This document shows positions 7,679-15,957 of a DNA stretch of 16,840 bases, one piece after another. The notes below the pieces were generated by a model. The model saw nothing but the letters and a program-made list of their open reading frames with translations, searched no databases and was not told the origin of the DNA. Every line of letters begins with the position of its first letter. Position 1 is the first letter of the stretch. The translations under genes and the position numbers were made by a program. This stretch comes from JAKJBL01 sp964461335 (GTDB lineage Bacteria; Bacillota; Clostridia; Christensenellales; CAG-138). The stretch covers positions 1-16,840 of the forward strand of contig CAYWTY010000036.1 in NCBI GenBank assembly GCA_964461335.1. The letters are read 5' to 3'.

Positions 7679-9703
7679 ATGTTAGAAAATGCGAAGATTG
7701 CTCAGGCAATGACAATTAAACTCGATGAACAACTGCCGGAGTACCCAAACTTTGAACCCGGTAGGCGCAGAGCTCCTGATAGGGGGTTTGCTCTTACAAA
7801 AGCACAGGCTGCGCTTTCATTAAAAAATGCGCTGCGCTATGTGCCGCAGTCGCTCCATAGTGAGCTTGCACCCGAGTTTATGGATGAACTTCTTACCCGC
7901 GGCCGCATTTATGCTTATAGGTACAGGCCAGAGGGGAGAATTTACGGCAGGCCTGTAAACGAATATAAGGGGAACTGCCTTGCAGGTAAAGCCCTCCAGG
8001 TTATGCTTGATAACAATTTGGATTTTGAAATTGCGCTATACCCCTATGAGCTTGTAACTTACGGCGAAACCGGTCAAACCTGCCAGAACTGGCTTCAATA
8101 CAGGTTAATAAAAAAATACCTTGAAGAACTTACAGAAGAACAAACCCTCGTGCTGCTTTCCGGCCACCCTTTGGGGCTTTTCCCGTCTAAGCCCGAAGCG
8201 CCAAGAGTTATACTTACAAACGCTTTAATGGTTGGCATGTTTGACAATATGAAGGATTGGGAAATAGCAGAACAGCTTGGGGTTGCAAACTACGGTCAAA
8301 TGACAGCAGGCGGTTGGATGTATATAGGGCCCCAGGGCATAGTCCACGGCACATTCAACACCATACTTGGTGCAGGCCGCAGGTTCCTTGACGTCCCGCA
8401 GAATGGGGATTTAAAAGGCAAGGTCTTTGTCTCATCCGGCCTTGGCGGTATGAGCGGGGCTCAACCAAAAGCAGCAAACATTGCAGGCGCTATCGGTATT
8501 TTTGCAGAAGTTGATTATTCAAGAATTAAAACGCGCCTTGATCAGGGTTGGGTAAACATTGCCTGCACTGATTTAAACGAAGTGTTTAGCATAGCAAACG
8601 CTAAACGCGAAAATGGTGAAAGTATTTCCATTGCCTACCACGGCAATATTGTTGATTTGTTAGAGTATGCGGCAGAAGTGGGCTTTAAAATTGAACTATT
8701 AAGCGACCAAACCTCCTGCCATAATGCCTATGATGGCGGTTACTGCCCAGTAGGCATCAGTTTTGAACAACGTACAGCTATGCTCCACGATGAGCGCGAA
8801 GCATTCAAAGTGCAGGTCAATGCCTCACTTAGGCGCCATTTTAATGCAATCCGCGCACTTACTGCTGCAGGGACCTATTTCTTTGACTATGGCAACTCCT
8901 TTATGAAGGCAGTTTATGACAGCGGTGTCCATGAAATCTCTAAAAACGGGGTGGACGAAAAAGACGGCTTTATTTTCCCCTCCTATGTTGAAGATATCAT
9001 GGGGCCTATGCTCTTTGATTATGGATATGGGCCTTTCCGCTGGGTTTGTCTTTCTGGCAAGCCGGAAGATTTAGATAAAACCGATGCTGCTGCAATGGCC
9101 TGCATCGACCCTGAGCGGCGCTTCCAAGACAGGGATAATTATATTTGGATACGCGATGCTAAAGAGAATAAGCTCGTTGTCGGAACGCAGGCACGCATAC
9201 TTTATCAGGATGCAGAAGGCAGAACGCGCATTGCATTGAAGTTTAACGAAATGGTGCGAAACGGCGAGATTGGGCCTGTTATGCTCGGCAGAGACCACCA
9301 TGATGTCAGCGGTACGGATTCACCCTTCCGCGAAACAGCAAACATTAAGGATGGCAGCAATGTAATGGCAGATATGGCTGTACAATGCTTTGCAGGGAAT
9401 GCTGCGCGCGGCATGTCTCTTTGTGCTTTGCATAATGGCGGAGGCGTAGGTATTGGCAAATCAATTAACGGCGGCTTTGGCCTTGTGCTTGATGGAAGCG
9501 CCCGTACAGACGAGATTATTCGCTCAGCAATGATGTGGGATGTAATGGGTGGCGTTGCGCGAAGAAGCTGGGCAAGGAACGCCAATGCAGTTGAAACTGC
9601 TGCTGCGTTTAATGAAAAATGGCTTGGCAAGGGCCACATAACTCTGCCGTTTGTTGCAGATGAGGATTTAGTTGAAAATACATTAAGCAAGGCAGGCATA
9701 TAA
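7679..9703 (+). CDS. hutU: Urocanate hydratase (urocanase), long form
   Basis: This cytoplasmic NAD-dependent enzyme hydrates urocanate to 4-imidazolone-5-propanoate, the second step of histidine degradation. At 674 residues it matches the long urocanases (animal type, about 676) and not the roughly 550-residue Pseudomonas/Bacillus type. Visible family blocks are G-L-G-G-M-S-G-A-Q-P at 254-263 (NAD region), T-S-C-H-N-A-Y-D-G-G-Y-C-P in the middle, C457 in G-P-F-R-W-V-C (probable counterpart of the conserved urocanase cysteine), G-R-D-H-H-D-V-S-G, and G-G-G-V-G-I-G from 587. The ATG at 7679 has AGGAGG overlapping the hutH stop, 9 bases after hutH. The next gene follows after one base. Confidence 0.96.
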   Translation: MLENAKIAQAMTIKLDEQLPEYPNFEPGRRRAPDRGFALTKAQAALSLKNALRYVPQSLHSELAPEFMDELLTRGRIYAYRYRPEGRIYGRPVNEYKGNCLAGKALQVMLDNNLDFEIALYPYELVTYGETGQTCQNWLQYRLIKKYLEELTEEQTLVLLSGHPLGLFPSKPEAPRVILTNALMVGMFDNMKDWEIAEQLGVANYGQMTAGGWMYIGPQGIVHGTFNTILGAGRRFLDVPQNGDLKGKVFVSSGLGGMSGAQPKAANIAGAIGIFAEVDYSRIKTRLDQGWVNIACTDLNEVFSIANAKRENGESISIAYHGNIVDLLEYAAEVGFKIELLSDQTSCHNAYDGGYCPVGISFEQRTAMLHDEREAFKVQVNASLRRHFNAIRALTAAGTYFFDYGNSFMKAVYDSGVHEISKNGVDEKDGFIFPSYVEDIMGPMLFDYGYGPFRWVCLSGKPEDLDKTDAAAMACIDPERRFQDRDNYIWIRDAKENKLVVGTQARILYQDAEGRTRIALKFNEMVRNGEIGPVMLGRDHHDVSGTDSPFRETANIKDGSNVMADMAVQCFAGNAARGMSLCALHNGGGVGIGKSINGGFGLVLDGSARTDEIIRSAMMWDVMGGVARRSWARNANAVETAAAFNEKWLGKGHITLPFVADEDLVENTLSKAGI

Positions 9704-9704
9704 C

Positions 9705-10601
9705 ATGGCAAAAATAGTTGAATGTGTACCAAATATAAGCGAAGGCCGCAGGCCGGAAATAATCGAAAGTTGTCTTGATGTTGTGCGCAATACTCCCGGG
9801 GTTGTGCTTCTTGATAGCAGCAGCGATTATAACCACAACCGCAGTGTGATCACGCTTCTCGGTTCGCCTGAAGGGATGGAGGAAGCGGTTGTTGCCCTTG
9901 CAAGGAAAGCTGCAGCTCTTATTGATTTAACAAAGCACCATGGGGAACACCCTCGAATGGGGGCAATTGATGTAATCCCATTTATCCCGATAAGAGAAAT
10001 GGATATGTCTGAGTGCGTTGCGCTTTCAAAGCATGTTGCTTTAAGGATATCAGAAGAGTCTCAAATACCGGTTTATCTTTATGAAGAATCTGCAAGCAGG
10101 CCGGAACGTGTTAATTTGGCAGCTATTCGAAAAGGCCAATTTGAGGGCATGAGTGAAAAAGTTAAGCTGCCTGATTGGGAGCCGGACTATGGCGGAAGAA
10201 CAATTCACCCTACTGCAGGCGTTGTTGCAGTTGGTGCGCGTATGCCCTTGATTGCATTCAATATTGACCTTTCAACTTCGGATGTAGGTGTTGCAAACAA
10301 AATTGCGAAAATTCTTAGGCGCAGCAGCGGCGGCTTCGATGCTGTTAAAGCTATCGGGATTATGCTTGAGGATAGAAATATTGCGCAAGTCTCAATAAAT
10401 ATGACAAACTTCAATGTAACACCTCTTTACCGGGTGCTTGAACTAACTAAAGCAGAGGCAGCACGCTGGGGCGTACATGTAATAGGAACAGAGATTATTG
10501 GGCTTACCCCAATGCGTGCGCTTATTGACTCTGCTGAGTACTATATGCAGCTTGAAGGCTTTGATGCTAACAAGCAGGTGCTTGAAAACCACATTCTTTA
10601 A
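9705..10601 (+). CDS. ftcD: Glutamate formiminotransferase
   Basis: The 298-residue product matches the formiminotransferase half of mammalian FTCD (N- plus C-subdomain) without the cyclodeaminase part. It transfers the formimino group of N-formimino-L-glutamate to tetrahydrofolate, giving glutamate and 5-formimino-THF. The N-terminus K-I-V-E-C-V-P-N-I-S-E-G-R is diagnostic. The catalytic histidine is H82 in G-E-H-P-R-M-G, the same number as in the porcine enzyme as I recall it. Y-L-Y-E-E-S-A and the G-A-R-M-P-L-I-A-F-N block are also seen. The ATG follows the hutU stop after a single base, so translation is probably coupled. The partner cyclodeaminase is encoded separately two genes on. Confidence 0.95.
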   Translation: MAKIVECVPNISEGRRPEIIESCLDVVRNTPGVVLLDSSSDYNHNRSVITLLGSPEGMEEAVVALARKAAALIDLTKHHGEHPRMGAIDVIPFIPIREMDMSECVALSKHVALRISEESQIPVYLYEESASRPERVNLAAIRKGQFEGMSEKVKLPDWEPDYGGRTIHPTAGVVAVGARMPLIAFNIDLSTSDVGVANKIAKILRRSSGGFDAVKAIGIMLEDRNIAQVSINMTNFNVTPLYRVLELTKAEAARWGVHVIGTEIIGLTPMRALIDSAEYYMQLEGFDANKQVLENHIL

Positions 10602-10611
10602 GGGGGACGGA

Positions 10612-11841
10612 ATGCTGCTTATAAAGAATATCGGTCTTTTGCAAACTCCGGTTGGAACTGGCAGTGCTTCTGGCAGAGCGCAAAGCGAGAACTTAAAGCT
10701 TCAGAATGCAGCAATTCTTATCGAAAGAGGCAGGATTGCACAAATCACAGAAAATGGAGTTTTGCCTGCATACCCGCGGGGGATTGCTGAGCTTGATGCC
10801 AAGGGGCTTCTTGTAACACCGGGGCTTATTGATTCGCATACACATTTAGTTTTTGGCGGGTGGCGGCAGCATGAGGTCCACCTAAAGCTTAAGGGCGCCT
10901 CATATCTTGAAATTTTAAAAGCTGGCGGAGGTATTCTCGATACAGTAAGAAAAACGCGGGCTGCATCTTCGGATGAGTTATATAATAAAAGCCTGAATTT
11001 TCTAGATGAGATGCTTGCGCATGGTGTAACCTCTGTTGAAGCAAAAAGCGGGTATGGGCTTGATTTGGAGAATGAACTAAAGCAGCTAAAAGTACTCAAA
11101 GCCCTGAATGAAAACCATAAAATAGATATTGTATCAACCTTCATGGGGGCGCATGCAGTTGCTGAGGAATATGCAGGCAATGGCAACGCCTATATCGACT
11201 ACATTTGCGAGACTGTTTTGCCCGTTGTGGCTGAGCAAGCGCTTGCCTCCTGCTGCGATGTATTCTGTGAGGACTCGGTTTTTGATGTTGAACAGAGCAG
11301 AAAAGTGCTTCTTCGTGCAAAAGAACTCGGTCTAAAGGCGAAAATACATGCTGATGAAATTCATGCTATAGGTGGAGCTGAGCTTGCAGGTGAGGTTGGC
11401 GCAATTTCAGCAGAGCATTTAATAGCAACTGGGGAAAGTGGCATGGCTGCGCTTGCAAAAGCAGGCACTATAGCTGTGCTGCTCCCGCAGACCTCTTTCT
11501 ATTTGGCGAAAAATTATGCAAGTGCAAGGAGAATGATTGAACTTGGAATACCTGTAGCAATTGCATCAGATTTCAACCCGGGTTCCTGCCCATCGCTTAA
11601 TCTTCAGTTTGCCATTAATCTCGGCTATTTAGGCTACGGAATGCAGCCTGAAGAAATTCTAACTGCAGTAACAAGAAATGCAGCACATGCAATTGGCTTG
11701 GGCGAAAGCGTAGGAACGCTTGAAGTAGGAAAGCAAGCAGATCTTGTTATTTGGGATGCTCCTGATTTTGAAATGCTGTGCTACCGTTTTGGAAGCAATC
11801 AGGTGCATTCTGTAATCAAAAAAGGAGAAATAGTTTTATGA
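10612..11841 (+). CDS. hutI: Imidazolonepropionase
   Basis: The 409-residue amidohydrolase opens the ring of 4-imidazolone-5-propanoate to give N-formimino-L-glutamate, the third step of histidine degradation. Metal-site residues of the TIM-barrel family are all visible: H76 and H78 in G-L-I-D-S-H-T-H, H246 in K-I-H-A-D-E, H269 in S-A-E-H-L, and D320 in A-S-D-F-N-P-G. E249 in H-A-D-E is the conserved catalytic-loop acid. I chose the ATG at 10612 for its AAGGGGGA site at 10600-10607 just after the ftcD stop; an in-frame start 114 bases upstream lies wholly inside ftcD and is rejected. The stop overlaps the next start as ATGA (11838-11841). It comes after ftcD in gene order although it acts before it. 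Confidence 0.96.
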   Translation: MLLIKNIGLLQTPVGTGSASGRAQSENLKLQNAAILIERGRIAQITENGVLPAYPRGIAELDAKGLLVTPGLIDSHTHLVFGGWRQHEVHLKLKGASYLEILKAGGGILDTVRKTRAASSDELYNKSLNFLDEMLAHGVTSVEAKSGYGLDLENELKQLKVLKALNENHKIDIVSTFMGAHAVAEEYAGNGNAYIDYICETVLPVVAEQALASCCDVFCEDSVFDVEQSRKVLLRAKELGLKAKIHADEIHAIGGAELAGEVGAISAEHLIATGESGMAALAKAGTIAVLLPQTSFYLAKNYASARRMIELGIPVAIASDFNPGSCPSLNLQFAINLGYLGYGMQPEEILTAVTRNAAHAIGLGESVGTLEVGKQADLVIWDAPDFEMLCYRFGSNQVHSVIKKGEIVL

Positions 11842-12464
11842 CATTAGACAAGCAGAGTATTGATATGTATCTTGTTGCTTTGGCCTCAGACATGCCTGCG
11901 CCAGGGGGCGGAAGCGCAAGTGCGCTGTGCGGGGCGCAGGGGGCTGCATTAACCGCCATGGTTGCAAACCTAACGCTTGGCAAAAAGAAATATGAGCAGG
12001 AGCAGGAGTTCTGCATGCTTGCAGCCTGCAAGGCTCTTGAATTTAAAGAAAAGCTCCAAATGCAAATAGAGCGTGATACCGAAGCCTATAATCTTGTGTG
12101 TTCTGCCTTTAAGCTGCCTAAGGAAACAAAAGAAGAGCAAGAACAGCGCAGTTTAGAAATTGCCCAAGCAACGCTTGTTGCAACTGAAGCGCCTTTTCTT
12201 ACAATGCAGTTGGCTCAGGAAACTATGCTTCTTACACATTCGCTTGTCGGCCGTTCAAACAAAAATGCTGCAAGCGATTTAGGCGTGGCGGCACTAAATC
12301 TTTTGTGCTGCATAAAAGGCGCATGGTTGAATGTGCTAATAAACTTGAGCGGTCTTAACGATGCGGCAAAATCAGCCGAATTCTTAGAGAAAGGCAAAGA
12401 ACTGCTTGAAGAAGCTGAAAAAACAGAGCGCGAAATATCTAAGTTGGTTATAGAGAGCCTTTAA
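11838..12464 (+). CDS. fchA: Formiminotetrahydrofolate cyclodeaminase
   Basis: The 208-residue product is the stand-alone form of the FTCD cyclodeaminase domain. It converts 5-formimino-THF to 5,10-methenyl-THF with release of ammonia, completing the one-carbon branch of histidine degradation. The folate-binding loop P-A-P-G-G-G-S-A-S-A-L is at 20-30, followed by G-A-Q-G-A-A-L-T-A-M. R-S-N-K-N-A-A-S-D-L-G-V-A-A-L is the other conserved block. The rest is strongly helical and rich in charged residues, as in this all-alpha family. The ATG overlaps the hutI stop by 4 bases (ATGA), with AAAGGAGA about 10 bases upstream. It is the last gene of the hut operon, before the terminator at 12489. Confidence 0.93.
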   Translation: MTLDKQSIDMYLVALASDMPAPGGGSASALCGAQGAALTAMVANLTLGKKKYEQEQEFCMLAACKALEFKEKLQMQIERDTEAYNLVCSAFKLPKETKEEQEQRSLEIAQATLVATEAPFLTMQLAQETMLLTHSLVGRSNKNAASDLGVAALNLLCCIKGAWLNVLINLSGLNDAAKSAEFLEKGKELLEEAEKTEREISKLVIESL

Positions 12465-12488
12465 CGTTTTGTGAATATACCTAAAATT

Positions 12489-12530
12489 AGTCTGGTAGAA
12501 GTCTAAACTTCTACCAGACTTGTTTATATA
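12489..12530. terminator. Bidirectional terminator between fchA and nagB
   Basis: A perfect 14-bp stem (12489-12502 with 12507-12520) with a 4-nt loop CTAA lies between two convergent genes, 24 nt past the fchA stop and 13 nt past the nagB stop. It is followed by TGTTTATAT on the plus strand and by AATTTTAG on the minus strand. Both T-tracts are modest, but the stem is strong and the position is right for both operons. Confidence 0.85.
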
Positions 12531-12533
12531 GAT

Positions 12534-13250
12534 TCAGCACTCTTTAGAGCAAATTACGGTTAAGTCAGGGTGCAGCTGTAAAATCGATGCAGGGAGCGCA
12601 GGTATGACAGGGCCATGTAGTGCACGTTCAATTATTTCAAGCTTTGCTTCTCCGCATGCTAAAAGTACAACCTTCCTTGCATGCATTATGCTTCTTAAAC
12701 CCATTGTAAGTGCAGCTATCGGAACGTCTGAAATATCGTTGCCAAAAAAACGTGAATTCGAGTTGATTGTCTCCTTGGATAGGAGCACGCGGTGAGTTTC
12801 CATTACAAACTCATCACCAGGTTCATTAAACCCTATATGCCCGTTGTTTCCGATACCAAGCAGTTGAAGGTCAATCCCGCCTAAACCATAAATCCTTTTA
12901 TCGTAATTTGTGCATTCCAAGCTGTAATCTTGCGCCATACCATTTGGAATATACGTGTTATGGTTTTCAATATCAATGTGCGCGAAAAGATTTGTATCCA
13001 TATAATATCTGTAGCTTTGCGGGTGATTTTCTTGAAGGCCGCAATATTCATCAAGGTTCACAGCCGAAACGTCCTTAAACGAGATTTCACCTTCTTGGTA
13101 TAATGCTGCTAAATGCTTATAGGTACCGATTGGTGTTGAGCCTGTTGCAAGGCCTAAAACACAATTAGGCTTCATTAGTATTTGGGCGCAAATTAGGCTT
13201 GCGGCCTTACTGCTCATTGCTTCGTAGTTATTTGTTAGAATGTATTTCAT
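12534..13250 (-). CDS. nagB: Glucosamine-6-phosphate deaminase
   Basis: The 238-residue product converts glucosamine-6-phosphate to fructose-6-phosphate and ammonia, linking amino sugars to glycolysis. Family parts are clear: the phosphate-binding G-L-A-T-G-S-T-P (33-40), the general base D67 in N-L-D-E-Y, and G-I-G-N-N-G-H-I-G-F-N-E-P (132-144) with N136, H138 and E143 for ring opening. The length matches the short monomer type of Bacillus (about 240) and not the 266-residue allosteric E. coli form. The start codon overlaps the nagA stop as ATGA (13247-13250), and the AAGGAG site lies within the end of nagA, so the two are translationally coupled. It is the last gene of the ROK-nagA-nagB operon. 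Confidence 0.95.
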   Translation of the reverse strand: MKYILTNNYEAMSSKAASLICAQILMKPNCVLGLATGSTPIGTYKHLAALYQEGEISFKDVSAVNLDEYCGLQENHPQSYRYYMDTNLFAHIDIENHNTYIPNGMAQDYSLECTNYDKRIYGLGGIDLQLLGIGNNGHIGFNEPGDEFVMETHRVLLSKETINSNSRFFGNDISDVPIAALTMGLRSIMHARKVVLLACGEAKLEIIERALHGPVIPALPASILQLHPDLTVICSKEC

Positions 13251-14356
13251 ATAAGCTCCTTTCCGTTAATGAATACTTTTTTTATATTCCAATGCTTATC
13301 TATTAGAACAAGGTCAGCCCGTTTCCCTTTGGAAATACTGCCTATGTGTTCATCCATTCGTATTGCACGCGCCGGGTTGATGGTAGCAGCAGAGAGCGCA
13401 ACCTCTTGATTAACGCCAAAACTAATCGCATTCTTTACTGCTTCCATTAGATTTATAGAAGAACCTGCAATTGTGCCATCATGCAGCATTGCTTTACCAT
13501 CGCGTACTGTAACAGGCTGGCCCCCAAGCTCATATTCCCCATCAGCAAGCCCTGCGCTTCTCATTGAGTCGCTTATCAAGCATATTCGGCTATTATCAAA
13601 CAATTTAAACACTGCGCGTATTACTGCCGGGTGAAGATGTATGCCATCGCAAATCACTTCAACATTTGCACCTGCGTCTGCTGCTGCGCCAACAATTCCA
13701 GGGCTTCTATGTAGAAATGGCTCCATGGCATTGAATAAATGTGTGACATGGGTTGCTCCTTGTTCAAATGCCCGCATAGCTATATCATAATCTGCTGCAG
13801 TATGGGCAAGCGAAACTGTTACATATTTAGAAGCCTTGTTAATAAAATCTAAGGCGTTTGGGAGCTCTGGCGCAACATCAACAAGCTTAATACGGTTGTT
13901 TGCAGCTTTATTCAGCCGCTCTAGCATTGCAAAATCCGGTGGGATTATATCTTTTGAGGCCTGCGCGCCCTTCTTTGAGGGGTTAATAAATGGCCCCTCC
14001 ATATTTATACCTATGCATGAGGCGCCTGTTGTAGTTGTAAAGCTGCCGGCTGCACGCATCGCCCTCTCTAATGTTGGTTCGTCATATGTCATTGTTGTAG
14101 CTAAGAAAGAAGTAATTCCATTCTTAGCGTAAAATTCGGACATTTTGTTAAGTGCATGTTCCATGCCATCAGAGGTATCTGCATTCATGGCGCCATGGGT
14201 ATGTATATCAACAAGCCCCGGAATAAGCATATACCCTGAAGCTTCAAAACCTTCGCCTTCAAGTTCTCCGGTTTCAATTATAGTATCTTCAAAGTGCACA
14301 TCAAGTTTTTTAAAGGATGAATCTTCGCAGAATACGCTTGCGTCTTTTATAAGCAT
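13247..14356 (-). CDS. nagA: N-acetylglucosamine-6-phosphate deacetylase
   Basis: The 369-residue amidohydrolase removes acetate from GlcNAc-6-phosphate, giving glucosamine-6-phosphate for NagB. Metal and catalytic residues can be placed: H52 and H54 in G-L-V-D-I-H-T-H-G, E120 in N-M-E-G-P-F, H185 in S-L-A-H-T, H206 in T-H-L-F-N-A-M-E, and the catalytic D263 in L-I-S-D-S-M. G-A-A-A-D-A and I-C-D-G-I-H-L-H-P (236-243) are also typical. The length is near the lower end for the family (about 370-390). The ATG follows the ROK-like gene stop after two bases, with AAAGGAAG inside the end of that gene. The end overlaps nagB by 4 bases. Confidence 0.95.
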   Translation of the reverse strand: MLIKDASVFCEDSSFKKLDVHFEDTIIETGELEGEGFEASGYMLIPGLVDIHTHGAMNADTSDGMEHALNKMSEFYAKNGITSFLATTMTYDEPTLERAMRAAGSFTTTTGASCIGINMEGPFINPSKKGAQASKDIIPPDFAMLERLNKAANNRIKLVDVAPELPNALDFINKASKYVTVSLAHTAADYDIAMRAFEQGATHVTHLFNAMEPFLHRSPGIVGAAADAGANVEVICDGIHLHPAVIRAVFKLFDNSRICLISDSMRSAGLADGEYELGGQPVTVRDGKAMLHDGTIAGSSINLMEAVKNAISFGVNQEVALSAATINPARAIRMDEHIGSISKGKRADLVLIDKHWNIKKVFINGKELI

Positions 14357-14358
14357 GT

Positions 14359-15736
14359 TTACTTCCTTTCAGGCAGGCTTGCAGCAGCAACCGATTGCCC
14401 TACTCTGCGCGCTTTTTCATCAGGGAGAACCGGTGTAAAATTATCTGCTAAATCAGGATATTCATCTTCTAGAATACGCATAGCATGCAGAAGAATTAAC
14501 TCACCGCCCTTGCCGCTCATAACACGGCCAAGCAGCAATACATGATTAAAACCATATAGCTCATAGTAAAGCGGAAGCGTATGCCCTAAGTATGCACCTA
14601 TTGTTGCAAATACTTCTGAGGCTTTCGGATTGCCATCTTCAAGCAGCGTTTGTACATGCAAAAGCTTTTCAGCTGGAGTAAGCTTTTCATCAAGCGTTAT
14701 GCCTGCAAGAGGCGCAAGGCGTATTACTGCATCTTGGGAGAAGTACTTAACGCCGCAGCCCATATCGCCCGACCATTCATCACGCGGTGCCATGGTCTTT
14801 GCATCAACAGGTGCAAACGCAAGCTCGTTTAGCCAGCCTGTGATATAGCCGCTTTTATCGAGGAAACCTGCTGCTTCACTCGTGCCCATTGCTATTCCTA
14901 ACACATTATTCGAGTTTAAGCTCATCCCCCCGGCAAGAGCGCTTACATCGCCGTCATTGCACACAACTACAGGCACATCTGCAATTTCCTTAGCTGCACG
15001 CTGGTAGATATTCTGCACCTTTTCTTTAAACAAAGCTTTTGGTACTTTTAAAAACAGGGAGGCGACCATTGTTTTATTTTCAATATATATGCCAGCAGAA
15101 GAAATGCCTATTGCATCAACCCTTGGCATATGTGCTGCAGCGGCTTTAAGTGCAGAAACTATTTCTTGAAAATGATAGTCGGGGTCAGGTTGTGTTTTGG
15201 GGTGCCAAACAACTTCTTCGGAAAATACGGGGATACCATCAATAACTGCTGAAACTTTTCTATCGCTGCCGCCAGCATCAAAGCCAATTCGGCACCCATC
15301 AAGATGTTTCCCCAAAGGTTTAGAAGCCTCGTATGCAGCAGGTTTTTCATTGGTGATAAGTACTTCAAAATCACGCCCATATACATTGGACATAAAGTCT
15401 GCATCAAAAGCACGGGTTCCGCTTAGAGAATATGTTGTACGGATATAATTATATATTTCATCTGTTGCCCCATATAAATAGACTCTAAAGCCGCCTTTCA
15501 TCCAGAGCAATATCTTTATGAGCCGTTCTATGTAGAATTTATCTGCTTCGAGCATTGAAGAATTGCCATGAATGAATGTTTCATGCACTGCAATTTGGCC
15601 TTGTGAACGCTCAATTGCAATTGAAATTGGGGTGGCTGCGCCTATTTTATATGCGCTAAACCATTTGTGCAGCGGGATAAAGCCTGGGTCGAGCAAAGGT
15701 TTGTTTTAGCTCAATGTTTACGCCTAAGTGCATCAT
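14359..15736 (-). pseudogene. ROK-like (ASKHA-fold) sugar kinase with apparent 5' frameshift
   Basis: From 15696 down to 14359 there is an intact 445-codon frame, but its only start is a TTG without a ribosome binding site, right after an in-frame TAA. A proper start, ATG at 15734-15736 with AAGGAG 8 bases upstream (15745-15750), is in another frame and stops after 26 codons. Dropping one A from the AAAA run (TTTT on the plus strand, 15704-15707) joins the frames into M-M-H-L-G-V-N-I-E-L-N-K-P-L-L-D-P-G-F and a 458-residue protein. The C-terminal two thirds is a ROK-type ATPase fold: G-F-D-A-G-G-S-D-R-K (138-147 of the TTG frame), C-N-D-G-D-V-S-A-L-A-G (246-256) with a candidate catalytic Asp, and A-M-G-T-S-E-A-A-G (269-277). 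The usual ROK zinc motif is not seen. Position before nagA suggests GlcNAc kinase or a related amino-sugar role. Whether the frameshift is real or a sequencing error cannot be settled here. Confidence 0.7.
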
Positions 15737-15813
15737 TTGTTGTTCTCCTTTATATCTTAAGTATGTAAAACAGTATCTGCATCTAATAACACATATTGGG
15801 CTCATGTACTATA

Positions 15814-15826
15814 GTTTATTATAAAC
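15814..15826. promoter_or_regulatory. Palindrome GTTTAT-T-ATAAAC before the nag operon
   Basis: A perfect 6-bp dyad with a one-base centre lies about 80 bp upstream of the proposed ATG of the ROK-like gene. It contains a TATAAT on the minus strand (15818-15823), which may be the operon's -10 box, although no good -35 box is found 17 bases upstream. Next to it is the 8-bp palindrome ACTATAGT (15808-15815). The layout fits an operator overlapping a promoter, but the boxes are not strong and the regulator is unknown. Confidence 0.35.
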
Positions 15827-15864
15827 GAACTCAATGATTCATAATAGAGGTCTTTTATAGGCAC

Positions 15865-15905
15865 AATAAATAATCACCCTATGCTGCCAAAACATAGGGC
15901 GATTA
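15865..15905 (-). terminator. Terminator of hcp
   Basis: On the minus strand a 7-bp stem (CCCTATG/CATAGGG, 15893-15899 with 15877-15883) is extended by 5 more pairs after one A-C mismatch (15901-15905 with 15871-15875), with a 9-nt loop. It is followed by a T/A-rich stretch starting TTATT. It lies about 50 nt past the hcp stop and before the nag operon promoter region. Confidence 0.7.
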
Positions 15906-15957
15906 TATGGATGCACTTTAAGTGGCTTGCAGCAAAGCTGATGAAGAAGGTACAAGT

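Noticed and set aside
9205..9732. Open frame of 175 codons on the minus strand opposite hutU
   Set aside because: It lies antisense to the most conserved part of urocanase, is rich in S, P and L as expected for a shadow frame, and has no ribosome binding site.
10498..10611. Upstream extension of hutI inside ftcD
   Set aside because: The bases code for the ftcD C-terminus in another frame, and the ATG at 10612 has a strong AAGGGGGA site.
10701..11186. Open frame of 161 codons on the minus strand opposite hutI
   Set aside because: Antisense to conserved metal-binding parts of imidazolonepropionase; serine- and cysteine-rich shadow composition and no family resemblance.
15697..15736. Programmed +1 frameshifting in the ROK-like gene
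   Set aside because: The site has no known +1 slippery pattern such as CTT-TGA and no stimulating stop codon at the junction; a simple indel in the A run explains it better.
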